From positions 1,178,001 through 1,242,000 of the forward strand of contig NZ_CP011040.1 in assembly GCF_000238255.3 (NCBI RefSeq): 64,000 nucleotides of DNA. Reading direction: 5' to 3'. A model generated the notes under the pieces. That model did not search any database and was not told where the DNA came from. It saw only the letters and a program-made list of their open reading frames with translations. Source of the stretch: Pseudoalteromonas spongiae UST010723-006. GTDB lineage: Bacteria > Pseudomonadota > Gammaproteobacteria > Enterobacterales > Alteromonadaceae. The translations under genes and the position numbers were made by a program. Below, piece by piece: positions 26,169 to 35,398 of this stretch. Positions within the stretch are counted from its first letter, which is position 1. Each line of letters opens with the position of its first letter.

Positions 26169-28754
26169 TTAAAAGCGAATGCTGGCGCCAACAAAGTAAC
26201 GGGTACCGAATTCATCGACACTGTGAACAATATTGCCCGCCTTAGGTTGACGCAATACCAATGCTTCGTTGAGCAAGTTCACCGCTTCAAATGACATATC
26301 TACATTTTCTGTAACATGCCAAATAACCGATGCATCTAATTGATCATACGCATCATTTAGGCTGTCTAAGCTACTACCATTGTACTGACGGACCCAGTCA
26401 TCACGGTAGTTATAAGCTAAACGTACACTAAACATTTCGTTTTCAAAGTAACCTGATAAGTTAAATGAGTTTTTAGACACTTCTTCAATTGGTACTTCTT
26501 CGCCGGCTGAGTTGGTACGTGCACTGTCGGTATACGTGTAATTAAACTGAGCACCAAAACCATTACCAAAGTCGTGTTGGTATTGTAATTCAATACCTTG
26601 CACATCAGCGGTGCCTACGTTACGAGAACGTGTCACTAAACATTCAGGACCACACCCAGCATAGTTCTCTTTTGCTGTGGTTTGCTCTATGTAATCACTA
26701 ATATTTTTTATAAAGAAAGTCGCACCAACAATCGATGACGGATTAAAATAATACTCTAAGCCCATATCGTATTGGTCTGATTTGTATGGGTTTAATTCAG
26801 GACTGCCCACATTAGCTGTTTGAAAACTTTCAGAGATAATGTCTGCTACTTTCATATCGTCATAGTCAGGACGCGACACCGTCGAGCCTGCTGCAACACG
26901 GAAAATAAGGTCATCTGATAGGTCCATTGCCACATTCACACTTGGCAAGTAATTGGTATAAGACTTTTCAACTTCACCCGCTACGCCGTTAATTTCGCCA
27001 ACTGAAAGAATATCGGTATCGACGATACGCAAGCCTACGTTACCGCGAAAGCCTTCACCTGAAAAATTAGCTTTAACATAGGCCGCGGTAATGTCTTCTT
27101 CTATTGAAAATGCGTCACGTACAGAAATGCTACTAGGCTTGTTTGCCTCGGCATAACGCCAAATATCGCGACTCGCTACTGGAAACGACGACATACTTCC
27201 CGCGCGCCCTTCTGCTGAGTGTAGGCCAGATACAAAACCGCCATTAAAATCAGCTAACGAAAGACCCTCAGCTATTGCCGCTGCAAGGTCAAGATCTTGG
27301 TAATTACCTTGTGATGAAAACGCTTGTTGTTGATATTTTAAACCCGCTTGAATTGACGTTACTAAGTCGCTCTCTAACAAGAAAGTAAAATCAGCCTGGG
27401 CGTAATCAATTTCGTTTTCACGAATGTAATTGATATATGTAAACTCTTGAAATAGATCAAAGTTACTGTGTGAATCAAGATAGGCTGGATTCGTTGGGAT
27501 GAGTTCCAGTGGACCAGCGACATCAAAGCTAAAACTTGAATTTTCGGTGTTGGTGATATCCCCCCACCACGTACTCGACTGCAACGTTTCACCTTTAGCA
27601 TCCGATTTACCAATTACAAAATCAGCAGACCATGTATCCGCCTCATATTCAACGGTAAAGTTAAGCGCATCGGTTTGCATATCAGGTTTTCGCAATACCG
27701 CATTGTTAAAAAGTGGTGCAAGTCCAGCACCTGATGCAAGCGATGTTGCTTGAGTAACAATGCCGTTTGCATTTTCAACTACCGAATCACCTTGCATTTG
27801 GCCAAAACCAACAATGGCAAACATCGCTGAATTGACGTGATCGTTCTTCAATTCAAATAAATTATAATTTAAGTTAAACGATAAATTATCGCTTGGCGCG
27901 TATTGCAATGTCAGTTGAGAGCTTGCACGCTCGCGGTCTTCATCGAATAAAATAGATGCCATAGCGCCATAAGAGCTACGCTCTACGCCAATAGAATCAG
28001 TAAACGTGGCGTTTCCAGCGGGGCCAAAATTCGACAAGGTTTCGCGGTATACCTTTGACTCTTCATTGGAATACGCGAGTAACACACCAAACGTTTCGCT
28101 TTCATTCTTCCAACTGCCTAACGCTGAATACGCAGGCGACCAGTCTTCAGCATTGTTGTGATACATGCCTTCAGCCGACGCAAATACGGTCCCAGCATCC
28201 ATATCGAGCGGTTTACGGGTTTTAAGATTAACCGTACCGCCCATCGCGCCTTCATTAATATTAGATTCAACGGATTTATACACATCCATGCCAGCAATCT
28301 GCTCCGACGCGAGCATTTCAAAGTTAAAGCTGCGGTTCATACCGCCCAAGTCAAACCAACCAACGCTTGCTACATTTTGACCGTTTAATAGCACCATACT
28401 GTGCTCAGGCGCCGTACCACGAATGGTTACTCCGTTCACTTCACCAAATGTTCTAACAACTGTCACACCAGGAATACGTTGTAGTGCATCACCGATGTTT
28501 TTATCGGGAAACTTACCAATATCTTCAGCTGAAATTGAGTCGACAACAGCGTTGGCAAAGCGCTTTGTATTGAGTGCTTTGGTTAAACTTCTGCGAATAC
28601 CACGCACTTCAATGGTCTCAATGTTGTCATTTTCAGCCAGTTGTTTGCTTTCTTGCGCTGACAAATTAAAGGTCATGGCACAAAGCGCTGCACCAATACA
28701 CAATGACAGGCGTGTTGCTTTTAGTGTTACCGCAACAGGTTGGTTAGTCTTCAT
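26169..28754 (-). CDS. TonB-dependent receptor, oligosaccharide type
   Basis: 861 residues. Signal peptide, then a plug domain (VVDSISAEDIGKFPDKNIGD, IPGVTVVRTFGEVNGVTIRG) and a long beta-barrel ending in the aromatic GTRYFVGASIRF. The FPDKN plug sequence is typical of the Xanthomonas/Caulobacter-type carbohydrate receptors. With the GH3 glycosidase and ABC importer upstream and the CBM5 protein downstream, it should bring a chitin- or GlcNAc-related oligosaccharide across the outer membrane. AAGGACAACAAG before the ATG gives the ribosome site. It has its own promoter with two operator copies. Confidence 0.93.
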   Translation of the reverse strand: MKTNQPVAVTLKATRLSLCIGAALCAMTFNLSAQESKQLAENDNIETIEVRGIRRSLTKALNTKRFANAVVDSISAEDIGKFPDKNIGDALQRIPGVTVVRTFGEVNGVTIRGTAPEHSMVLLNGQNVASVGWFDLGGMNRSFNFEMLASEQIAGMDVYKSVESNINEGAMGGTVNLKTRKPLDMDAGTVFASAEGMYHNNAEDWSPAYSALGSWKNESETFGVLLAYSNEESKVYRETLSNFGPAGNATFTDSIGVERSSYGAMASILFDEDRERASSQLTLQYAPSDNLSFNLNYNLFELKNDHVNSAMFAIVGFGQMQGDSVVENANGIVTQATSLASGAGLAPLFNNAVLRKPDMQTDALNFTVEYEADTWSADFVIGKSDAKGETLQSSTWWGDITNTENSSFSFDVAGPLELIPTNPAYLDSHSNFDLFQEFTYINYIRENEIDYAQADFTFLLESDLVTSIQAGLKYQQQAFSSQGNYQDLDLAAAIAEGLSLADFNGGFVSGLHSAEGRAGSMSSFPVASRDIWRYAEANKPSSISVRDAFSIEEDITAAYVKANFSGEGFRGNVGLRIVDTDILSVGEINGVAGEVEKSYTNYLPSVNVAMDLSDDLIFRVAAGSTVSRPDYDDMKVADIISESFQTANVGSPELNPYKSDQYDMGLEYYFNPSSIVGATFFIKNISDYIEQTTAKENYAGCGPECLVTRSRNVGTADVQGIELQYQHDFGNGFGAQFNYTYTDSARTNSAGEEVPIEEVSKNSFNLSGYFENEMFSVRLAYNYRDDWVRQYNGSSLDSLNDAYDQLDASVIWHVTENVDMSFEAVNLLNEALVLRQPKAGNIVHSVDEFGTRYFVGASIRF

Positions 28755-28917
28755 CTTGTTGTCCTTATTATTTATAAGTTTTCAAATGTTATGTGGTCTC
28801 ACTGCCGCTAACCAACTGAAATATCTTTGCATTCTCAGTCAACTCGCTCCGTCAAAGCACTGCCTTCTCCCCAGACGCATGCAATTGCCACTTTAGTTTA
28901 TTTGCATTAGTAAATTA

Positions 28918-28959
28918 TTTTGATTAATTATTCATTAAATCATTTTGACTAATTGTCAA
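28918..28959. promoter_or_regulatory. Paired operator motifs upstream of the TonB receptor
   Basis: TTTTGATTAATTA (28918-28930) and TTTTGACTAATTGTCAA (28943-28959) are direct repeats 25 bp apart; the second contains the palindrome TTGAC-TAATT-GTCAA. The same TTTTGACTAATT occurs before the ABC importer. They lie about 165-205 bases before the receptor start and are probable ROK repressor sites. Confidence 0.55.
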
Positions 28960-28986
28960 GCAATTCTCATTCTTTTTGTTTAATTT

Positions 28987-30585
28987 CTATAAAAGTGACG
29001 CAATGTATTTTGCGGCACAGACACGGCTTGAGTAAGCACAAATGTAAGTCGCCAGTTCCGCATAGTCCGTTAGTTCGTAATCTGAGCGCATAGCAATCAC
29101 CACAACTTGCTTGTCAAAGCGTTTTAGCGCGCGTTGTACTAATTGCTTTTGCTCCGATACATCAAAGCTTTGTCCAGGTAACGGATAATCTTCGGTAACA
29201 ATTACAAGCGGTGTTGAAATTGTCTCATCACAACCTTCAAGTAACGTTAAAAACTCATCAAAAGGTAATAAGTTAACTTTACTTGTGCGCTGTTGTAGGC
29301 CCTGAATAATTGTATCTTTTGCAGATCGGGGATCGTTTGGCCCAATACCTCGACTATTTACTAAGCTGTCATATTTTTTCGGATGCGCGGCAAAGGTGAG
29401 AGTAAACTCACGACCAGTAAGTGGCCAATTCCCCACCTCATTACGCAACACCGAAACGCTACTACTAACCGTCGTTTCAATTAACGCTTCAATATCGTCT
29501 GCAGTTAAGTGATCCGGCGTTTTTGCAACATTAAGCTTGTCGTATTTAAACGACAACACATGGTGTAACCGTTCGTTTATCACTGCTTCATCAAGTTGCC
29601 CTGATTCTACTGCGTGGATCACCCCATTTAACGTAGCAAGTTGCAGCGCTTTATAATCAGTTGCACTGTTTTCATAGTGCTCTTCGCTTAGCATCACTAA
29701 ATGCGCACCTGCTTTTAACGCTAAAATCGCGGCTTCAGCAGGTTGGTAGTTTTTACGCATTGCCCACATATTCATACTGTCGGTTATGATCAGTCCATTA
29801 AAGCCCATTTGTTGCTGTAGCAAATTGGTTAAGATTTTTGATGACAATGTTGCAGGGTAAGTATCGTCAAGCTGTGGGAAGCGAATATGACTTGTCATAA
29901 TCAGCGATACACCGGCATCAATTGCCGCTTGAAACGGTAACAAATCACCCTGTTGCAATTCGCTCAACGTTTTGTCGACGGTTGGCAAACATTGATGGGA
30001 ATCACTATGCGTGTCGCCATGACCTGGAAAGTGCTTTGCCGTTGCCAAATTGCCACCGCGTTTAATACCCCTAACTGCTGCTGCAATATGCGTTGCGACC
30101 TGCTTAGGCGTTTCTCCAAATGAACGCAAACCAATAATCGGGTTATTTGGATTGGTGTTAACGTCAGAGCAAGGCGATAGCAGTGTGTTGTAACCAATTT
30201 CATGCATTTGCTCAGCAAATACCCGATACATTTGCTCAGTTAGCTCTGCTTTATTGGCTTTGCCTAGAGCCAAATTTCCCGGCCCTAAATCGGTGTGCTT
30301 GGCTAAAATACCCCACGAACCTTCTTGGTCAACACACAGCAATAAGGGGGCATCGCACGCACGTAACTGGGCTTGGTGTTGCAGTTCGTCAGCTAATGTT
30401 TTCGCATCTTTAGGTGTGGCAGCGTTGTCATCGGTAATATAAAAACCACCCACATGATGTGATTTCACCAACTGTTTCGCATAATCAATATCGGGCCCAG
30501 CAAATGCCAATACAAAAAGCTGCCCAACTTTTTCAGCTAACGTCATAGTGCTAATTAACTGAGTTACTTTACTGTTATTATTCAT
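28987..30585 (-). CDS. GH3 glycosidase of NagZ-like type (beta-N-acetylglucosaminidase)
   Basis: 532 residues from the ATG at 30585, chosen because GGAG lies six bases upstream; a longer frame to 30633 lacks this. KHFPGHGDTHSDSH holds the His-Asp dyad that marks NagZ-type GH3 enzymes, and the nucleophile Asp is in GLIITDSMNMWAM. A C-terminal GH3-C-like domain follows (about 380-530). There is no signal peptide, so it is cytoplasmic and should hydrolyse sugars brought in by the ABC system encoded just upstream on the same strand. The likely substrate is a GlcNAc-containing disaccharide. Confidence 0.9.
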   Translation of the reverse strand: MNNNSKVTQLISTMTLAEKVGQLFVLAFAGPDIDYAKQLVKSHHVGGFYITDDNAATPKDAKTLADELQHQAQLRACDAPLLLCVDQEGSWGILAKHTDLGPGNLALGKANKAELTEQMYRVFAEQMHEIGYNTLLSPCSDVNTNPNNPIIGLRSFGETPKQVATHIAAAVRGIKRGGNLATAKHFPGHGDTHSDSHQCLPTVDKTLSELQQGDLLPFQAAIDAGVSLIMTSHIRFPQLDDTYPATLSSKILTNLLQQQMGFNGLIITDSMNMWAMRKNYQPAEAAILALKAGAHLVMLSEEHYENSATDYKALQLATLNGVIHAVESGQLDEAVINERLHHVLSFKYDKLNVAKTPDHLTADDIEALIETTVSSSVSVLRNEVGNWPLTGREFTLTFAAHPKKYDSLVNSRGIGPNDPRSAKDTIIQGLQQRTSKVNLLPFDEFLTLLEGCDETISTPLVIVTEDYPLPGQSFDVSEQKQLVQRALKRFDKQVVVIAMRSDYELTDYAELATYICAYSSRVCAAKYIASLL

Positions 30586-30709
30586 GATTTCTCCAAATTT
30601 AGGCCGCAAGAGACCGCTTTTATGAATTAACATAAAAGTAAAAACATTGGTTAAGTGAAACTTTTGCTATTTGGCTTAGCGCTAGCAATCGCGCAAAAGC
30701 CAAAATCCG

Positions 30710-31507
30710 TTAAGCAACCTTGGACGTAGTAACGTCGAGTGCTGTTTTTGCGCCCGTGATTAAACTGACTAAGTCTTCTTTCGTAACATCACAAACAGAT
30801 ACATCGGCAACAGATTGTCCTTGATATAGCACTACTGCCCTATCACAAGTATCAATCACATGCTGCATATTGTGGCTGATCAGAAGCACTGCCACCCCTT
30901 GCGAGCTAATCACATTTATTAATTCATTTACCTGAGCACTTTGCTCAACACCTAGGGCCGCAGTCGGTTCATCCATAATCACAATGTCCGCGCCCCAATT
31001 GACCGCTCTGGCAATAGCAACCGCTTGTCGTTGCCCCCCAGAAAGTGATTGAATTTGCGCCTGAAAGCTTGGAATACGGCTGTTTAAGCGATTAATTGCT
31101 TTTTTAGCGCGCTTTTCCATGGCTTTTTTATCAAGCCAACCAAAGGCACGTAATAGCGGGTTTTTATGCTTTATTTCACGGTTCAAGAATAGGTTATCGG
31201 CAATATTAAACTCTGGCACCATGGCGAGGTCTTGAAACACCGTTTCAATTCCCGCATCACGCGCTTGCTCTGGGTTGGTTATGTGTACGGTTTTATCATT
31301 CACCAAAATACTGCCGCTGTCGGGCGCATGAATGCCTGATATGCAGCGCACCAATGTTGATTTACCCGCGCCGTTATCACCTAACAAACCCACCACTTCA
31401 CCTTTGTTGATTTTAAAGCTGACATTTTTTAACGCAGTTACTGCACCAAAGCTCTTTTTAATGTCTTTTAATTCCAGTGCAACTTGATCTAATGCTGTTC
31501 TAACCAT
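30710..31507 (-). CDS. Sugar ABC transporter ATP-binding protein
   Basis: 265 residues from the ATG at 31507, preceded by AAGGAG; an upstream in-frame start lies inside the permease gene without a site. Walker A is GDNGAGKST, the signature LSGGQRQAVAIARA, Walker B DIVIMDEPTAALG, and the switch His is in LLISHNM. It is a single-domain ATPase of the ribose/fructose-import group, half the size of RbsA. It overlaps the permease by 8 bases, so the two are co-translated. Confidence 0.93.
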   Translation of the reverse strand: MVRTALDQVALELKDIKKSFGAVTALKNVSFKINKGEVVGLLGDNGAGKSTLVRCISGIHAPDSGSILVNDKTVHITNPEQARDAGIETVFQDLAMVPEFNIADNLFLNREIKHKNPLLRAFGWLDKKAMEKRAKKAINRLNSRIPSFQAQIQSLSGGQRQAVAIARAVNWGADIVIMDEPTAALGVEQSAQVNELINVISSQGVAVLLISHNMQHVIDTCDRAVVLYQGQSVADVSVCDVTKEDLVSLITGAKTALDVTTSKVA

Positions 31508-32492
31508 TTTTAATCTCCTTAACACCAATTGCTACGGCAACAATTAATATTAGGCCTCGAGCTATCATCTGTTCATTGGTCGAAAAGCCAGATAAAATCA
31601 AACCGTTATTAATTAAGCCCATTAACCATGAACCAAGCACCGCGCCAATAATACACGCGCGCCCGCCAAATAAACTCGTGCCACCAATGGCAACTGCAGC
31701 AATCACGGTAAGCAAATCTGCCTCGCCTAATGTATAGCGCGCGCCATGTAAGCGACCCGCATATAAAAGCCCTGCAAGCGCTGCTGCCATAGATGAAATG
31801 ACTAAGGCATAAATACGAATGCGCGTTACCTTAATCCCCATAGCAAGCGCCGCTTCAGGGCTGCCGCCAACCGCCAAAAGGTGTCTGCCAAAGGCCAGTT
31901 TGGTTAATGCCACATAACCAATCGCAGCAATAACAACCGTCCATACTAATAACGATGGAATGCCAAATAATTCGCCTGCGCCAAAAAATCCGGTAAAGCT
32001 ACTATTAATAATGGGTACCGATTCTAAATTAGTGAACTGACGCGCAAGCCCTGTGATAACACCCATTGTGCCAAGTGTGATTAATAACGAAGAAACCTGT
32101 AATCGCTCAATTAAAAAGCCATTTATTAAACCGACAAACAAGCCTACGCACATTGCGCCAAGTACCGCCAATGGTATCCCGGTATACTGCAACAAAACCG
32201 CACCGACCAATGCTGATAAGGCCACCACGGCGCCAATAGATAAATCGATATGACCCACAGCGAGCGCAAATGTTAAGCCAACAGCCATCACGGTAATAGG
32301 CGCTGTTTGACGAATAATATTCATAAAATTAGTCAAACTAAAAAATGCGGTGTCATGCAGTACAACGGCAAAAAGCAATAACACGGCGACGAAAATATAG
32401 TAAATAAATAGTTCGCGCTTAAAGGCGTATTTAACGACAAATTCGGCAATGCGCGATTTTGTCTCTATGGTAGTTAAGTCACTGGCACTCAT
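31500..32492 (-). CDS. Sugar ABC transporter permease (RbsC/FrcC type)
   Basis: 330 residues with about eight to ten hydrophobic segments. The conserved block ALAMGIKVTRIRIYALVISS and the tail GGTSLFGGRACIIGAVLGSWLMGLINNGL are typical of ribose-type permeases. It forms the inner-membrane channel for the ATPase at 30710 and the binding protein at 32502, which ends 10 bases upstream. No lesions. Confidence 0.93.
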   Translation of the reverse strand: MSASDLTTIETKSRIAEFVVKYAFKRELFIYYIFVAVLLLFAVVLHDTAFFSLTNFMNIIRQTAPITVMAVGLTFALAVGHIDLSIGAVVALSALVGAVLLQYTGIPLAVLGAMCVGLFVGLINGFLIERLQVSSLLITLGTMGVITGLARQFTNLESVPIINSSFTGFFGAGELFGIPSLLVWTVVIAAIGYVALTKLAFGRHLLAVGGSPEAALAMGIKVTRIRIYALVISSMAAALAGLLYAGRLHGARYTLGEADLLTVIAAVAIGGTSLFGGRACIIGAVLGSWLMGLINNGLILSGFSTNEQMIARGLILIVAVAIGVKEIKNG

Positions 32493-32501
32493 TATTTTTC
32501 C

Positions 32502-33596
32502 TTATTGTTTTAGTGCAAGGTCAAGCATTTTAGGCAATGGCGCTTTAAATGCTTGTTGCCAAATATCAGCAATATTGTCTTTCGTAACAGCATCATATGG
32601 CACCAAAGTAAAGTGCGGTGCAGGTAGGTCTAATGTTGCTAATGCACCTAACTTAGCCATCGTTGCGCCAATAACATAAGGCCTATCGGATATGGTTGCG
32701 AGCATGTTGCGCTGCATCGCCATATCGAGCAAATTATTAACGCCAAGGTCGTGTGTTACTACTTTAATATCGCGATTACCAAATGAACGCAGTGCCTCAA
32801 TAACACCTTCTGCTGCGGCATCCCAAGATACATAAATCACATCCAGATCAGGATGTTGCAAAATCATTGCCGCGGCGATTGCACTTGTTTCATGCTCTTT
32901 AACAAAGCCTTTTTCGACAACAATGTTATGACCCGCTAAGGTGGAAACTTGTTTACGAAATGCGCTATCGCGATTATTGGTAATAAAGTACTTTGCATCG
33001 TGAAAAATCATGCCTATTTTGGCGTTCTCACCAAATGCTTGTTGAATACTTGTTGCTGCAGCTTTGCCCATTCCGAACATATCGTCGGTTACAATGCCAA
33101 CATACTCTTTGCCATGGCGAAAGCCTGGTATTGGGTTACTCAACAGTACTAACTCTGTACCTGCATTGATGGCTTTTTGGTAACTTTGCTTAGTGCTTGT
33201 GCCATCAACACTGAGTGATAACAAAATGTTAGGTTTTAACGCGGTGATATTTTCAAGATCAGCAACTTGCTTGGCCGGATCAAACTGTGCATCAGTACTG
33301 GCAACCACTTTAATGCCAAGCGCTTCAAAAGTATCGCTCGCACCACGAGATACTGCGCTTATCCAAGGGCTTGCACCATGCCAAGCCATAGCAGCTGTAA
33401 GCGATTTTTGTTTAATCTTTTGGGCTTGTTCTTTGCTTATCGTAATTGATTTTGCTTGTTTTGCCTGTTGCCAATCGATATTTTGTTCATCGGCGTGAGT
33501 TGGCATGGCGAAAGAGATGAGTAATCCCGCGGTTATTGGGATTAGTTTTTGTAATTTCCTAATATTTCGCCAAATTGGCTGTCCTTGCTCTTTCAT
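32502..33596 (-). CDS. Periplasmic sugar-binding protein of the ABC importer
   Basis: 364 residues from the ATG at 33596; a TTG at 33617 is possible. It has a signal peptide with a hydrophobic core (LIPITAGLLISFAMPTHA) and the ribose-binding-protein (Peripla_BP_4) fold (LKPNILLSLSVDGTSTKQSY, VIYVSWDAAAEGVIEALRS). It captures a sugar in the periplasm and feeds the permease. It is the first gene of the four-gene operon that ends with the GH3 enzyme. The ligand is not deducible beyond the chitin/GlcNAc-like context. Confidence 0.9.
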   Translation of the reverse strand: MKEQGQPIWRNIRKLQKLIPITAGLLISFAMPTHADEQNIDWQQAKQAKSITISKEQAQKIKQKSLTAAMAWHGASPWISAVSRGASDTFEALGIKVVASTDAQFDPAKQVADLENITALKPNILLSLSVDGTSTKQSYQKAINAGTELVLLSNPIPGFRHGKEYVGIVTDDMFGMGKAAATSIQQAFGENAKIGMIFHDAKYFITNNRDSAFRKQVSTLAGHNIVVEKGFVKEHETSAIAAAMILQHPDLDVIYVSWDAAAEGVIEALRSFGNRDIKVVTHDLGVNNLLDMAMQRNMLATISDRPYVIGATMAKLGALATLDLPAPHFTLVPYDAVTKDNIADIWQQAFKAPLPKMLDLALKQ

Positions 33597-33660
33597 TTTT
33601 GAATTCTTTTTATACAATGGATTTTGTTATATTTATGCAAATGGTTAATTATGTCAAATG

Positions 33661-33676
33661 TTTTGACTAATTAATT
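33661..33676. promoter_or_regulatory. Operator in the ROK repressor / ABC importer divergent promoter
   Basis: TTTTGACTAATTAATT lies between the divergent importer operon and ROK regulator. A partly inverted copy (TTAATTATGTCAAA, 33645-33658) stands just before it, making an imperfect palindrome around 33660. The motif recurs at 28943 and, in part, at 25911. Confidence 0.6.
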
Positions 33677-33773
33677 CTGGCGAAAAATACCAGTTTATAA
33701 TTGCACATCCATCATTACTCAATATATCATCGTTTAAACTTCTGAATTTTGGGATAAAAGCAGGACATTTCTT

Positions 33774-34967
33774 TTGAAAGGATCAAACGCAAAGCAAAAT
33801 AAAGCGCTTAATTTACGCTTAGCCCTGTCCCAAATTGTTGCTTTGGGTCCAATCTCCCGCGTTGAGATCGCTCGAAATACTAATCTGACCAAACAAACAA
33901 TTACCAATATGGTTGAAACCTTATTGGAGCATGATCTGGTGTCTGAAGTTGGCATAAAAAAAGCCGAAGGTGCCGGTAAACCCTCAAAAATGCTCTGTTT
34001 TAATGAGAAAGCGGCGTATTCGATTGCCATTCGCATTATGGAAAATGAGTTGTTTGTGGGTATGTTTAAACTCAATGGTGACTGCATCAATAGCTTAACT
34101 ACGCTATTTTCACCTAATGAGCTGGTGAGTAAAGCCACTTATTTAGTTAACACCTTAGTTAATATTGAAAATATCGATAGCAGCAAGGTGCTTGCCGTAG
34201 GTCTTGCCATGCAAGATAGCAATAACTTTGCATTAGATGCGCACAAAGTAGCAAAAGAAACCCAAGTCGCCCTTGCCGAAAGCCTAAACTTACCTGTTGC
34301 GTTAGAAAGCACCGCATCGGCGTGTGCCGCATACCAAATGCTGTTTGGTGAAGCTCAAACGCTGCAAAGTTTCGTTTATGTACATATAGGTAATCGAGTT
34401 GAATCATCCGTTGTTTATAACCGCGACATTTTGCTAGGTCAAAACGGCCTAACAGGTGCGTTAGGCGATATATTTGTTACTCCCGAAACGGATAACGATA
34501 CTGGCGAACTAGGCCGTTTAAATGACTTTTCATCGCTTAATTCATTAAAAGCGGCGCTCAATATTGATAATCAAAAGCACGATGATTTCTTAGCGAATTT
34601 AACTGCTGATAATAAGCTTCTTGAAAGTTGGGTTAATCGTGCGGAAGAACCAATGCGCATCGCGATTCATACAATAGAGTCTATTTTTAATAGCCAAACG
34701 ATTATTTTAGGCGGCGATATAAACGAATGGTTACTCGATACCTTAATTAAGCAGCTTCGCCCTTACATTCCAAGCATCGCACAATATGGCGAGCGTCAAG
34801 TTATCCGCTTAATTAAAACCCCAGAAGTTAGCCAAATCACGCAAAAAGGTATCGCTACGTTACCACTTTATGCGGCATTAGGCTTTGAGAACCATCATAT
34901 TCTTTACTGCCCAACCGCGCTACAAGCAACTCCTTTGCAGGCACTTATTTACGCGTTAGACGCATAA
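33774..34967 (+). CDS. ROK-family transcriptional repressor
   Basis: 397 residues from a TTG start with AGGAC upstream. The N-terminal winged helix (LALSQIVALGPISRVEIARNTNLTKQTITNMVETL, about 14-48) is followed by a ROK sugar-binding domain, as in NagC/Mlc/XylR. It is divergent from the ABC importer operon and shares its promoter region. It is thus the likely repressor of the importer, TonB receptor and CBM5 genes, released by a GlcNAc-type sugar or its phosphate. It has no kinase role that I can support. Confidence 0.9.
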   Translation: MKGSNAKQNKALNLRLALSQIVALGPISRVEIARNTNLTKQTITNMVETLLEHDLVSEVGIKKAEGAGKPSKMLCFNEKAAYSIAIRIMENELFVGMFKLNGDCINSLTTLFSPNELVSKATYLVNTLVNIENIDSSKVLAVGLAMQDSNNFALDAHKVAKETQVALAESLNLPVALESTASACAAYQMLFGEAQTLQSFVYVHIGNRVESSVVYNRDILLGQNGLTGALGDIFVTPETDNDTGELGRLNDFSSLNSLKAALNIDNQKHDDFLANLTADNKLLESWVNRAEEPMRIAIHTIESIFNSQTIILGGDINEWLLDTLIKQLRPYIPSIAQYGERQVIRLIKTPEVSQITQKGIATLPLYAALGFENHHILYCPTALQATPLQALIYALDA

Positions 34968-34972
34968 AAAAA

Positions 34973-34999
34973 CACTTGCTGGTTGAAGGCAAGTGCTTT
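34973..34999. terminator. Bidirectional terminator after the ROK repressor
   Basis: CACTTGC (34973-34979) and GCAAGTG (34989-34995), nine-base loop. A-run on the left and CTTTTAT on the right. It serves the repressor on the plus strand and possibly the small gene at 35036 on the minus strand. Confidence 0.75.
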
Positions 35000-35035
35000 T
35001 ATGGTTGAGATACTGTAACTGTAAAATTATAAATA

Positions 35036-35212
35036 TTATTTATGACGAATTAAGTATGTCGCTAATGCTGCAACTGAGCCGATAACTACCGCACTTGCCA
35101 TACCTGCACCCACTAATGTGCCAATGGTTGCGCCTAATGCAAAAATTGCGATACCACCCTCTACAAGGTGTGAAACGTCAAAATCGAATGTTGTGTTATC
35201 TGCTGTTGTCAT
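35036..35212 (-). CDS. Small glycine-rich single-helix membrane protein (58 aa)
   Basis: A 59-codon frame with ATG at 35212 and AGGA eight bases before it. A polar N-terminus (MTTADNTTFDFDVSHLVEGG) is followed by one or two hydrophobic segments with small-residue spacing (IAIFALGATIGTLVGAGMAS, AVVIGSVAALATYL) and a basic end (IRHK). The GxxxG patterns suggest packing in a membrane. I do not recognise a family; small holin-like, bacteriocin-like or toxin peptides have this look. It is flanked by terminators on both sides, so it is probably its own transcript. Confidence 0.65.
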   Translation of the reverse strand: MTTADNTTFDFDVSHLVEGGIAIFALGATIGTLVGAGMASAVVIGSVAALATYLIRHK

Positions 35213-35346
35213 GGTCTTAATCCTGTTGTGTTGATGGGTTTAGTATAGGCAGATCCATCAACTGAAAATTGGCTTTGTGTTTAGCGGTAAATTTAAGTGA
35301 TATTTGGTAAAAGCAGGGGATAAAGCGTGTACAGAGTTAAAAATAA

Positions 35347-35378
35347 AAAAGGCGCAAATCTAGTTACTTGCGCCTTTT
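35347..35378. terminator. Bidirectional terminator downstream of the chemoreceptor
   Basis: AAAAGGCGCAA (35347-35357) and TTGCGCCTTTT (35368-35378) form an 11-bp stem with A and T runs at both ends. It lies 20 bases past the chemoreceptor stop. Confidence 0.85.
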
Positions 35379-35398
35379 CACTCAAACACCAAAGCGTG

